From: Ruminococcus flavefaciens
GTDB taxonomy: Bacteria > Bacillota > Clostridia > Oscillospirales > Ruminococcaceae
Direction of reading: 5' to 3'
DNA length: 64,000 bases
NCBI RefSeq assembly: GCF_900119075.1
Contig: NZ_FPIP01000002.1
Location: 310,001 to 374,000 of the forward strand
The translations under genes were made by a program, and so were the position numbers. Below, piece after piece: positions 27,664 to 35,172 of this stretch. The notes under the pieces are model-generated. The model had not been told where the DNA came from, made no database searches, and was given only the letters and a program-made list of their open reading frames with translations. How positions within the stretch are numbered: the first letter of the stretch is position 1; each line of letters opens with the position of its first letter.

Positions 27664-27778
27664 ACATTGCTTTGAGCGAAGACATATTAAAGAGCTCATG
27701 ATATTCACGTCAATGTGTTTATCTGAATAAAAACAATAGAGTCCTCACAGTTTCGCGCTGTGAGGACTTTGGGGCTAA

Positions 27779-27814
27779 AAATAGACCACAGTTAAAACTG
27801 TGGTCTATTTTTTT
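27779..27814. terminator. Bidirectional terminator of the AAA ATPase gene
   Basis: A perfect 13-bp stem (27779-27791 with 27798-27810) carries an A-run on one side and a T-run on the other. It ends 4 bp before the ATPase stop on the minus strand. A second hairpin lies at 27741-27767. Confidence 0.85.
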
Positions 27815-27817
27815 ATC

Positions 27818-29113
27818 TTATATGCAAAACGCTGCATACAGCGGAACGATCTTCTTGTTATCCTCAAATGCAAAGTTTTTCGCAGAAAGCTTTATCGCAT
27901 ACTCAGGCTTGAAAGTATCCATATATATACGCAGGCTCTTCGCTTTTGTATTATCGGCACTCTTGACCTCAATGGGGATAAGCTTGCCGTCACGCTGAAT
28001 GATAAAATCGACCTCAGCACCACGGTCAGATTCCCAGTAGTATGTGTGATAGCCGTTCATGACAAGCTGATTATTAACGTAATTCTCTGCCATACCGCCC
28101 TTGAATTCATTGATATCTTCGACCATATACAGCACATCATTGGCATTCAGTTCCTTCTTTGCGCAAAGCAGTCCCAGGTCTGAGACATATATCTTGAATG
28201 AGTCGATATCCTTGTAGTTTTCAAGAGGCTTTTTTATTTGCTCTGCTCTGTACACCTGAGAAACGATACCCGAAAGACTGAGCCACTCAATTGCGTTCTC
28301 AAATTCTGAGGCTCTTGCGCCTTTCTTTATCAGCTTATACTGGAAGCGGGTATTCTTCTTGGAAAGCTGAACGGTGATATTGTCGTAGCACAGGCGTGTT
28401 TTCTTGATCTCGTTTGTGGTGTTGTACTTGCTCATATCGTCAAGATAGCCGAGCAGAATGGTGTCCTGAGTGTGACGTACAAGCAGGTAATCTTTTGTCT
28501 GAGCGAACTGCTGAACGCACTCAGGCATTCCGCCGACTATCAGATACTGACGGTATAACTGCATCGCAGAATCATGCAATGCACTTGGCATAGGAGTATC
28601 GTCCTCAAAGTGCCTGCGCATCTCCTTGACAAGTGATTCCTCACCTAAAGCAAGCAGGAATTCCTCCATGTCCATTGGATACATAGTCTTTATATCGACC
28701 TTGCCGACAGGAAAAGAGAACTGCTTACGGTTTACGGCAACTCCCAGCAAACTTCCTGCAACAATGATATGATACTGCGGAGCTTCCTCGCAGAAGTATT
28801 TGAGTGAAGTAAGAGCTCGTTCGCATAGCTGTACCTCGTCAAGGATTATCAGCGTTTTTTCGGAAACGATAGTTGTTCCTGCAATATGCGAAAGTATCGG
28901 CAGCAGATATGCAGGACTTATATTTTCAGCAAATGTATCTGCAAGCTTCGGATCAGTCTCAAAATTGAAGTACGCTACATTGTCGTAGTTGTTTCTACCG
29001 AATTCAAGCAAAGCGTAGGTCTTGCCGACCTGTCTTGCTCCCTGAAGTATAAGCGGCTTACGATTGGGACTTTCCTTCCATTCTGCCAGATATTCGGATA
29101 TCTTTCGGTACAT
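27818..29113 (-). CDS. AAA_14/DUF4143 family ATPase
   Basis: 431 residues from the ATG at 29111-29113, behind GGGAGGTG; an upstream ATG at 29161 would lie at the promoter's -10 region. Walker A is LQGARQVGKT (about 25-34), Walker B LIILDEVQL (about 90-98), sensor-like IIVAGSLLGV. The C-terminal half has GGMAENYVNNQL and YYWESDRGAEVDFII...PIEVKSAD, the nuclease-fold DUF4143 part with E, D and E-V-K. Such proteins are widespread in gut Firmicutes; their role is unclear, and links to mobile elements and stress responses have been suggested. Independent promoter and terminator make it a single-gene unit. Confidence 0.8.
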   Translation of the reverse strand: MYRKISEYLAEWKESPNRKPLILQGARQVGKTYALLEFGRNNYDNVAYFNFETDPKLADTFAENISPAYLLPILSHIAGTTIVSEKTLIILDEVQLCERALTSLKYFCEEAPQYHIIVAGSLLGVAVNRKQFSFPVGKVDIKTMYPMDMEEFLLALGEESLVKEMRRHFEDDTPMPSALHDSAMQLYRQYLIVGGMPECVQQFAQTKDYLLVRHTQDTILLGYLDDMSKYNTTNEIKKTRLCYDNITVQLSKKNTRFQYKLIKKGARASEFENAIEWLSLSGIVSQVYRAEQIKKPLENYKDIDSFKIYVSDLGLLCAKKELNANDVLYMVEDINEFKGGMAENYVNNQLVMNGYHTYYWESDRGAEVDFIIQRDGKLIPIEVKSADNTKAKSLRIYMDTFKPEYAIKLSAKNFAFEDNKKIVPLYAAFCI

Positions 29114-29143
29114 ATCAACACCTCCCGTGTTATTTTCAGCATT

Positions 29144-29172
29144 ATTATAGCATATATTCATGTAAAAATCAA
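29144..29172 (-). promoter_or_regulatory. Promoter of the AAA ATPase gene
   Basis: Minus strand: TTGATT (29167-29172), 17-bp spacer, TATAAT (29144-29149). Confidence 0.7.
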
Positions 29173-29518
29173 GGCATTTTTATAAAATATTCGCGGATAT
29201 TTACACGAACATTTTGGCGCATCCTGATTTTGGGCTGAGAAAGTTGAAAGAGTGTTGAAACGCTGTTAATATATGTTCAAAACCTGCCCTATCCGTAATA
29301 TTTCTGGATAGGTTTATCCATCATACGTTCGGCTGATGCTGAATAAAAGAGTGCGGTAATATATTCCGCAGTAAATAATATCCTGATATTTATTATATAA
29401 AATCAACTCTATATTATAAATAAGATAAGATATGAATCAAATAATAATCTAACAACATCTGCTAAAGTGCATTTTCAACACTTGCCTTCATAAAAGGCTT
29501 TCGTTTATAAATGGGTAC

Positions 29519-29568
29519 GGTGAACGTTTTGTTCACCATTGATTATGGATAGCGTAACGTTTCGTTAC
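29519..29568. repeat. Two short hairpins in a 600-bp gap
   Basis: GGTGAAC/GTTCACC at 29519-29537 and GTAACG/CGTTAC at 29554-29568. Three loose copies of TG(C/G)TGTGTAnT follow between 29632 and 29705. There is no coding gene in 29173-29800. They could be protein-binding sites; no function is assigned. Confidence 0.35.
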
Positions 29569-29809
29569 CCCATGTGTCATGGCAGTCTATGATTTTAATC
29601 TGGATTTAAAAATCGGTGTGTATGCTGCACATGGTGTGTAATCTCCTATATATCGAAGTTTATTTTACACACCTGCTGCACCATTGCTGTGTAATTGCTG
29701 TGTAGTCCTGTTTTAGGACTCAGTTTAAGCTAACAGTACATAAAAAGGAAAATACATGCGTGACATTTGGCATGAGGTTGCCAAACAGGCTGATATTGAT
29801 TCCTTCTGA

Positions 29810-29838
29810 TTGACTTTTTCTTCCTGCTGTGCTATAAT
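29810..29838 (+). promoter_or_regulatory. Promoter of the DUF4375-like gene
   Basis: TTGACT (29810-29815), 17-bp spacer, TATAAT (29833-29838), 32 bp from the start codon. Confidence 0.75.
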
Positions 29839-29869
29839 TCTGATAAATACCATCTGAGGAGGTATGGAT

Positions 29870-30322
29870 ATGCTTTATGACATAGCGCAATTATACCAAA
29901 GACTAAAGACTTTAGATTATAAGCACTTTTTTGAGATAGAATCTGATTTTTTCCAGTGTTTTTGTTCTGATGCCGAAACAACGGAAAATCCAATGGTTAA
30001 TGCTTTTCTGATTGTATCAAGCTGGTTTGGAACTTCCGAACGTAGTGGCGTATGGACATTTTATGAAGCGATCTCTCCGGCAAATGTTGAGAAAGCTGTC
30101 AATTACCTCTTACAAGTGGGAGAAACAGAACTTGCCGCAGTGATTTCAAAAGGAATGCATGATTATCAGAATCCTCAATATGCAGATAATTTCGATTACC
30201 CAGAAGAATGGATTACTGAATCAGAAGAAATAGATGCATGGATTTCCAAGCATTATGATTGGTTGTGTCATTGGCTTTATGATTATCTCATTGCGAATGA
30301 AAACAAGATAATCAAGCTGTAA
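29870..30322 (+). CDS. DMP19/DUF4375-like acidic protein
   Basis: 150 residues. The second of two close ATGs is chosen (29870) because GGAGG then lies 7 bp upstream, against 1 bp for the first. The protein is rich in Asp and Glu, with SGVWTFYEAISP and AVNYLLQVGETELAAVI, resembling the C-terminal domain of DMP19, a DNA mimic. If that is right it could act as an anti-restriction or regulator-binding protein, which would make sense on a mobile element. The match is by eye and weak. It stands alone with promoter and terminator. Confidence 0.45.
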   Translation: MLYDIAQLYQRLKTLDYKHFFEIESDFFQCFCSDAETTENPMVNAFLIVSSWFGTSERSGVWTFYEAISPANVEKAVNYLLQVGETELAAVISKGMHDYQNPQYADNFDYPEEWITESEEIDAWISKHYDWLCHWLYDYLIANENKIIKL

Positions 30323-30351
30323 TAATACAGAAAAATAGAACATTCACAAAG

Positions 30352-30378
30352 CACTTGCTTCGGCAGGTGTTTTTTTAT
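30352..30378 (+). terminator. Terminator of the DUF4375-like gene
   Basis: CACTTGC-TTCG-GCAGGTG followed by seven T. Confidence 0.85.
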
Positions 30379-30511
30379 GCCCTCACAAAGGCGATAAAAC
30401 AGTTTGTCAAACATAATTAGGCCCATATTTCCTGTAGTCACGTTTTGCGACCTTTGATATACTAATTTCTATGGCGGGACAAAGTATCCCGTCATCAATA
30501 TTCGACCAGAT

Positions 30512-30539
30512 AGCTTCCTGACAAGGGAGCTATTTTTTG
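30512..30539. terminator. Hairpin with T-run
   Basis: TAGCTTCC pairs with GGGAGCTA and is followed by TTTTTTG on the plus strand. Confidence 0.5.
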
Positions 30540-30593
30540 TAAAAAGAACTGAGACGAATTGAATCAAAAAAGTAAAGCCACAGTGTAATTTGG

Positions 30594-30797
30594 CTATTTC
30601 ACAATGTTTTGAAGGGGTGACCATTTTGGGCATCCCTTTACTGATACCAAGCGTTTGAACCTATTGGCTATTGGCAGTCTACTTGAAAGTACAAGGTTAT
30701 ATAAGCCGGTCTCGTTAATAAAAATTGCCGAACAATTCTGACCTGACAGAACGATTCGTTCTGTCATCTTAATTTTATATATATTCATGGTTAGCAC
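30594..30797 (-). pseudogene. BRO-type antirepressor remnant
   Basis: 67 codons. The middle, FINETGLYNLVLSSRLP then ANRFKRLV, matches the second half of the BRO-N domain of phage antirepressors; the first half and any C-terminal domain are absent. Sequence at 30470-30500, read on the same strand, still holds a DDG-containing piece of the same domain. A second broken BRO gene is at 26793. Both suggest prophage DNA in the element's past. Confidence 0.5.
30744..30766. repeat. 23-bp perfect palindrome
   Basis: 11-bp arms TGACAGAACGA and complement around one base, just upstream of the HTH-gene repeat region. It may be an operator. Confidence 0.5.
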
Positions 30798-30811
30798 CCC
30801 GTTGTTTTATC

Positions 30812-31294
30812 GGCTTTATAAGTGAGAGACATAAATTCACTGATAAAAAGTCCCATGTTTTTTAGAGGCAGTTTTGTTCAAAAAAGAGAAATTTGAGGAA
30901 AAACTCAATTCTTTTTTAAATTCCAGGGTGTTAAATCCTGAAATTTTTGGCTTTAAAAGTAGAGGGTAAAATGGCAGAGATAAAAAGTTCCATATTTTCA
31001 CGTTCGTGTTTTATAGAAAAGAGAGAAAATGTAAAAACTTCATTTTTCTCAAAAAATTTTTCGTCCATTGCCTCTTTTTTTCGGCTTTAAAAATGAGAGT
31101 CATAATACAAAAGAATTCAGAGAGGGGGTATCAACTCACTTATTTTTTACCTTTAAAAGTAGGAGGTAAAAATTGTTGTTTCCATTTTTTACATATTTTG
31201 AATATCTGTTTTGTTCAAAAAAGAGAAAAAATGATCTTTTTCAAAAATAAAACGCATACCCCCTGCACTTTTTTGGCTTTAAAAAGTGAGAGCA
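30812..31294 (+). repeat. Array of imperfect repeats upstream of the HTH gene
   Basis: A motif close to GGCTTTAAAAGTGAGAG recurs at about 30812, 30950, 31083, 31149 and 31275. A related motif, TTTGTTCAAAAAAGAGAAA, lies between copies near 30873, 31009 and 31209. Together the eight units fall at roughly 60-77-bp steps. They fill the 540-bp gap before the HTH gene at 31340. Iterons of an origin, or a control region for that gene, are possible readings. Confidence 0.5.
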
Positions 31295-31339
31295 CTTTTA
31301 CATACGTGTATTACGTAAAAAAATGAAAGGAATGATGCT

Positions 31340-31696
31340 ATGCCAATTTTAAAAGTCAAACGGAAAGGTTATGTCTCTATGGACAGGGAGTTCCTCATAA
31401 GGAAGGACTTGTCTCTGAAAGCAAAGGGCTTGCTTGCCCACATGATGACATTGCCTGATAACTGGAGATTCACTATCGACGGTCTTGTTCACTGTCATAA
31501 GGAATCCAAAACTGCTATTTCGGCAGCTTTAAAAGAACTGGAACAGCTTGGATATCTGCGGCGGCGGTATCCGAGAAATGAACACGGCAGGATAGATCAT
31601 GCCGAGTATACTGTCTGTGACATTCCAATTCACGAATATGAAACCTTAATTGTTGACTGGATCGATAACAACGCTCAGAAAGGAGAAGATTTATGA
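31340..31696 (+). CDS. Helix-turn-helix protein at the mobilization locus
   Basis: 118 residues. REFLIRKDLSLKAKGLLAHMMTLPDNWRFTIDGLV and the following KTAISAALKELEQLGYL form a winged HTH of the kind in replication-initiator (RepA N-terminal) and HTH_36 proteins. It overlaps the next gene by 4 bp and leads the relaxase cluster. With the repeats upstream it could initiate replication of the excised circle or regulate mobilization. Ribosome site is AAAGGAATG. Confidence 0.65.
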   Translation: MPILKVKRKGYVSMDREFLIRKDLSLKAKGLLAHMMTLPDNWRFTIDGLVHCHKESKTAISAALKELEQLGYLRRRYPRNEHGRIDHAEYTVCDIPIHEYETLIVDWIDNNAQKGEDL

Positions 31697-32022
31697 ACGA
31701 AGAAGCCAAACTTATCAATATTGAAAGCGATTATGAGAGAGCACTTGCGGAACGAGAAGCTATCGAAGCTGAGCTGAAAAAGCTGACTGAAAAAGAAACA
31801 CAGAAAGCGCACCGCATAGAGCTGTTAAGGAACAGATACAAAGAAGAAAAACGCCGCAGCCGTACTCACCGACTTATTGAACGGGGAGCTATCCTTGAAA
31901 GTATTCTCCCCGACGCTGAATCATATTCCAACGATCAGATAAAGCACATTCTGAGAGTAGCATTCAGCAGCCTGCCTGTTGATCTGAAAGGAGCTTATTT
32001 TCATGACAATACTGATGAATAA
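31693..32022 (+). CDS. Small coiled-coil protein, DUF3847-like
   Basis: 109 residues, charged throughout. Residues 8-60 read as a coiled coil (many E, K, R with heptad L/I), followed by HRLIERGAILESILP and a short tail. Such genes sit directly before MobA/MobL relaxases in many Firmicute elements. It overlaps the upstream gene (ATGA) and lies 40 bp before the oriT. A relaxosome accessory role is inferred from position. Confidence 0.6.
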   Translation: MNEEAKLINIESDYERALAEREAIEAELKKLTEKETQKAHRIELLRNRYKEEKRRSRTHRLIERGAILESILPDAESYSNDQIKHILRVAFSSLPVDLKGAYFHDNTDE

Positions 32023-32060
32023 TTCTGAAAAAGCGGTTTTTGAGGTCAGCAATACTGCTT

Positions 32061-32112
32061 CCCTTGGTACCAAGGGCGCACTTATATACCACTTACATGG
32101 TATGTGCGCTCT
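32061..32112 (-). other. oriT: Origin of transfer (oriT), MOBQ type
   Basis: The minus strand reads AAGTGCGCCCTTG at 32071-32083, the conserved nick region of RSF1010/pSK41-type MOBQ origins. It sits beside a 16-bp perfect palindrome (32061-32076). A larger stem pairs GCGCAC with GTGCGC and ATACCA with TGGTAT. The site lies directly upstream of the relaxase gene. The nick is expected between G and C in TGCG/CCCT by analogy. Confidence 0.8.
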
Positions 32113-32137
32113 GCGAGGCTGAAAAGGCGGTGATAAT

Positions 32138-33613
32138 ATCGCAATCTATCATTGCTCAATAAAAATTATCAGCCGCGGAAAAGGAAAATCTGCCGTAGCC
32201 GCAGCAGCATACCGTGCAGGAGAAAAGCTTCACAACGATTATGACGGAATGACGCATGACTTCACACGCAAAGGCGGAGTAGTTCACAACGAAATATTAT
32301 TGCCGCCAAATGCTCCTGCGGAATACGCAGACCGTTCCACATTATGGAATGCGGTTGAAGCTGTTGAGAAATCAAAGAACTCACAGCTTGCAAGGGAAGT
32401 AGAAATCGCACTCCCAAATGAATTATCACAGTCAGAATGTATAGCTCTTACACATGAGTTTGTACAGAAAACTTTTGTCGATAAAGGAATGTGTGCGGAT
32501 ATCTGTATCCATGATCCCAACCGTGAACAGAAAAACATTCACGCTCATATTATGCTGACAATGCGACCACTCAATGAGGACGGAACATGGGCCGACAAGC
32601 AGCGTAAAGAATATGTTCTCGATAAAAACGGGAACAAGATCTATGATAAGAAGAAACGGACTTACAAGTGCCATACGGTTCAGACTACAGACTGGAACAG
32701 CCGTGAGAAAGCTGAAGAATGGAGAAAAGCCTGGGCTGATTATATCAATGATTCTCTTGTTCAGAGAAACATCACCGATACAGTAGATCACAGGTCTTAT
32801 GCAAGACAAGGAAAACTTATAAAGCCGACGATCCACATGGGAGTTGCCGCCACACAAATGGAACGTAAAGGCAAACGAACTATCAAGGGCGATACCAATC
32901 GTGAGATAAAAGTCATAAACTACAAAATCAATGCTCTCCTCAGAAAGCTTGAAGCAATTGACAACAGACTTGTGCAAATGAGAGAGATATCTCAAAGAGA
33001 CAGCCTTGCATTAATGCTTATGCGTTTTCATGAAAACGGTATCGAATTCAGTCAGGTTCGCGGCATAACTCTCTCAACATTAAGGAAGGCATCAAAGCTC
33101 AGAGATTTGTCACATCTTATCGCATTTGTGCAGGGGCACAATATCAGGACATTGGCTGAACTGAAAGAGAAAAATAAAGAGACTTTGGAAGAACTAAGGA
33201 CTCACAAAGAAAACATGAAAAAACAGCAGAGCAGGATCAAGGTACTTGACGAACTGCTCAGAAACTATGAGTATTACAAAAACAATAAGGCTGTTTATCA
33301 GGAATGGCAGTCCATAACAAAACCGAAGAAAAAGGACAGGTTCTACAACGAACATCGGGGAGAGATCGCATTATTTGAAGATGCTAAGAAGCATTTCAGC
33401 AAAACTCTTGAAGATAAGAAGATAACTCCGAAAGCATGGAAAAAAGAACTTGCCGAACTCAAACAGGCACATCAGAATGAGCTCAAAGAAATCGACAGGC
33501 TTGCCGAAGATGTTTCTGCAATGGAAACCATAGCCTACAACATCGACAGGCTTGCAAAGTACGAAGACAAACAACATGAAGTGCAGAAGAAACGCACTTA
33601 TGAACTGGAATGA
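32138..33613 (+). CDS. MobA/MobL (MOBQ) relaxase, apparently lacking a canonical start
   Basis: The conserved N-terminus AIYHCSIKIISRGKGKSAVA followed by AYRAGEKL is fully encoded from 32141. The codon in the usual ATG position is ATC (32138-32140), behind AAAGGCGGTGAT. No ATG, GTG or TTG occurs between the upstream TGA (32120) and the internal ATG at 32249, which would remove the catalytic first segment. KNIHAHIMLTMR (about residues 128-139) carries the metal-binding His pair. Residues 280-491 are a long helical, charged tail. Relaxases nick oriT and lead the strand into the recipient. Expression may depend on an AUC start, or the gene may be damaged. Confidence 0.8.
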   Translation: MAIYHCSIKIISRGKGKSAVAAAAYRAGEKLHNDYDGMTHDFTRKGGVVHNEILLPPNAPAEYADRSTLWNAVEAVEKSKNSQLAREVEIALPNELSQSECIALTHEFVQKTFVDKGMCADICIHDPNREQKNIHAHIMLTMRPLNEDGTWADKQRKEYVLDKNGNKIYDKKKRTYKCHTVQTTDWNSREKAEEWRKAWADYINDSLVQRNITDTVDHRSYARQGKLIKPTIHMGVAATQMERKGKRTIKGDTNREIKVINYKINALLRKLEAIDNRLVQMREISQRDSLALMLMRFHENGIEFSQVRGITLSTLRKASKLRDLSHLIAFVQGHNIRTLAELKEKNKETLEELRTHKENMKKQQSRIKVLDELLRNYEYYKNNKAVYQEWQSITKPKKKDRFYNEHRGEIALFEDAKKHFSKTLEDKKITPKAWKKELAELKQAHQNELKEIDRLAEDVSAMETIAYNIDRLAKYEDKQHEVQKKRTYELE

Positions 33614-33632
33614 AAGGACGGGATATGTAATT

Positions 33633-33857
33633 ATGAAAAAGGAAAAAAGAATCACTATTTACAAAAAGATATGGTGTAAGATACGTTACTGGCAGAATCT
33701 TAAAGATGTTTCTGATACCGAACTTGCAGCTTATTTAAGAGTTTGTGAGCGAACACTCAGGGACTATGACAAGAACGCACGAAACATCACACTTGAAAAA
33801 ATCGATAATTTTCTTACTGTGAACAGCATGGAGCTTGACGAGCTTCTTGCAATGTAA
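33633..33857 (+). CDS. Small HTH protein (possible excisionase/regulator)
   Basis: 74 residues from the ATG at 33633, the first in-frame Met after the relaxase stop, with AAAGGACGGGAT upstream. SDTELAAYLRVCERTLRDYDKN is a helix-turn-helix; the basic front (KKEKRITIYKKIW) may touch DNA. It lies between relaxase and integrase, a place often taken by an excisionase or integrase regulator. No family name is certain. Confidence 0.55.
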   Translation: MKKEKRITIYKKIWCKIRYWQNLKDVSDTELAAYLRVCERTLRDYDKNARNITLEKIDNFLTVNSMELDELLAM

Positions 33858-33864
33858 AAAACAC

Positions 33865-33893
33865 TGGACAAATCACACGGAAGGTGGTATACT
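33865..33893 (+). promoter_or_regulatory. Integrase promoter
   Basis: TGGACA (33865-33870), 17-bp spacer, TATACT (33888-33893). A TCACACG copy (33873-33879) lies inside the spacer. Confidence 0.6.
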
Positions 33894-33918
33894 ATTTATA
33901 GTTTGATATCACCTTCCG
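33878..33918. promoter_or_regulatory. Inverted repeat over the integrase promoter
   Basis: CGGAAGGTG (33878-33886) and CACCTTCCG (33910-33918) form a 9-bp inverted repeat flanking the -10 box, 23 bp apart. It could be an operator. Confidence 0.45.
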
Positions 33919-33940
33919 CAGCTCGGAAAGGAATGATATT

Positions 33941-34969
33941 ATGAAAGCAAAAAGACTCCCTTCGGGAAATTACAGAGTACAGGTAGTTGTAGGACACGAT
34001 AGAAACGGTAAGCGTATCGTAAAATCTTTCACGGCTGATGAAGAATGGAAAGCATTAAAACTCGCTGTTGAATATGTTGGTTATGTAGATCAGGTTTTTG
34101 ATCCTAATATGACCATTGCACAAGCGATGAGAATGTACATTGACAGCCGCAGATTTGTCCTTGAAGAAACAACTATCCGTGACTATAATCAGGTATTGAA
34201 ATACCGCTTTAAATCTATAATGGACATTAATGTCATGGACATAAAGCCTATCTATATTCAGCAGGCAATAAACATTGAAGCTGAGAAATTTAGTCCCAAG
34301 ACAATAAAAAATGCGTATGGCCTTTTGAAATCTGTCCTGAAAATGTTTAATACGGATATTAACCTGAACAGTATCAAGCTCCCGAAAATCAGAAAAAAGG
34401 AAAAAGAATTACCATCATTTGAAGAAGTATTCAATATCGTTAAAGGTTCAGAAATTGAATTGCCTGTTTTGCTTGCAGCCTGGCTCAGCCTGAGAATTGG
34501 CGAAGTCATAGGATTGCAGTTCAGAGATATAAATCCTGATACTCACAGAGCTAAGATCAGGCGTACAGTTATCCGTACCGATGAGGGATTGAAAGTCCGT
34601 GAAGGCTGTAAGACCGAAAAGAGTCAGCGTCAGCTCGAATTGCCTGAATATATCTATAATATGATAATGGCGATTCCGCATAAAAGCGGTGAGGACTTTA
34701 TTGTACCGCTTACAAGGAAAGCTCTTTACAGCAGGTTTACAAGGCTTATGAAAAAACACGGTATTGAAATGTCTTTTCATGATCTTCGTCATTTAAATGC
34801 TTCAATAATGTTAATGCTTGGCATTCCGGATAAGTATGCAATGGAGCGTGGAGGTTGGTCTACAGACAGTGTATTGAAGTCTGTATATCAGCAGACATTC
34901 AGTTCTGAACGCAAGAAAATTGATAAGATTATAGACGGATATTTCAACGGAATAGTTCTTAATCCTTGA
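33941..34969 (+). CDS. int: Tyrosine recombinase (integrase)
   Basis: 342 residues. An arm-binding N-terminus (1-50), then a SAM-like core-binding domain (55-150). The catalytic domain shows AWLSLRIGEVIGL (Arg I, about 185), HDLRHLNAS (His-x-x-Arg, about 281-286), RGGWS in place of the usual second His box, and Y near 315 in SVYQQTF. The G-G-W variant is common in Firmicute integrases. Gene ends 136 bp before the right attachment repeat. Ribosome site is GGAAAGGAATG. It should catalyse integration and excision of the 28-kb element. Confidence 0.92.
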   Translation: MKAKRLPSGNYRVQVVVGHDRNGKRIVKSFTADEEWKALKLAVEYVGYVDQVFDPNMTIAQAMRMYIDSRRFVLEETTIRDYNQVLKYRFKSIMDINVMDIKPIYIQQAINIEAEKFSPKTIKNAYGLLKSVLKMFNTDINLNSIKLPKIRKKEKELPSFEEVFNIVKGSEIELPVLLAAWLSLRIGEVIGLQFRDINPDTHRAKIRRTVIRTDEGLKVREGCKTEKSQRQLELPEYIYNMIMAIPHKSGEDFIVPLTRKALYSRFTRLMKKHGIEMSFHDLRHLNASIMLMLGIPDKYAMERGGWSTDSVLKSVYQQTFSSERKKIDKIIDGYFNGIVLNP

Positions 34970-35009
34970 TGAAGTGGCGTAAACGACGATATATAGCTAA
35001 GTAAATGCG

Positions 35010-35054
35010 TCACACGAATTACTTTTTCCCATTCAAAATCACACGCATCACACA
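35010..35054 (+). repeat. Right cluster of TCACACG repeats (putative integrase arm sites)
   Basis: TCACACG at 35010-35016 and 35039-35045, and TCACACA at 35048-35054, same orientation as the three copies at the left end. Confidence 0.55.
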
Positions 35055-35105
35055 AAATAGGTTATTAAATGCCTGATTTCAGGCGGTTTATATAGTTGGG
35101 GCAAA

Positions 35106-35129
35106 GTTCAAATCCAGCCGCCGCAACCA
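35106..35129 (+). repeat. Right attachment site (attR core)
   Basis: 24 nt identical to 6799-6822. To its right lies a tRNA-type terminator, as expected for the original chromosomal end of the tRNA. Confidence 0.85.
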
Positions 35130-35136
35130 GAATTTT

Positions 35137-35172
35137 GGCACTATATTGCAAAATATAGTGCCTTTTATTTTT
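35137..35172 (+). terminator. Original terminator of the target tRNA
   Basis: A perfect 11-bp stem (35137-35147 with 35152-35162) around a 4-nt loop, followed by TTTTATTTTT, 8 bp after the CCA end. A second hairpin with T-run follows at 35204-35254, and an 18-bp palindrome lies at 35417-35434. Confidence 0.8.

Larger units (their letters stand above)
6799..35129. mobile_element. Integrated mobilizable element (28.3 kb) carrying defence genes and tRNAs
   Basis: Bounds are set by an identical 24-bp direct repeat (6799-6822 and 35106-35129) equal to a tRNA T-loop-to-CCA end. A tyrosine integrase ends 136 bp inside the right repeat. A MOBQ-type relaxase and oriT (32061-33613) supply mobilization functions, but no mating-pore genes are seen, so it should need a helper. 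A repeated TCACACG motif lies inside both ends. Cargo is listed separately. All defence genes are on the minus strand and the mobility genes on the plus strand. Confidence 0.85.

Noticed and set aside
32249-32251. Internal ATG as start of the relaxase
   Set aside because: It would delete the conserved AIYHCSIK and AYRAGEKL segments needed for activity; there is no ribosome site there.
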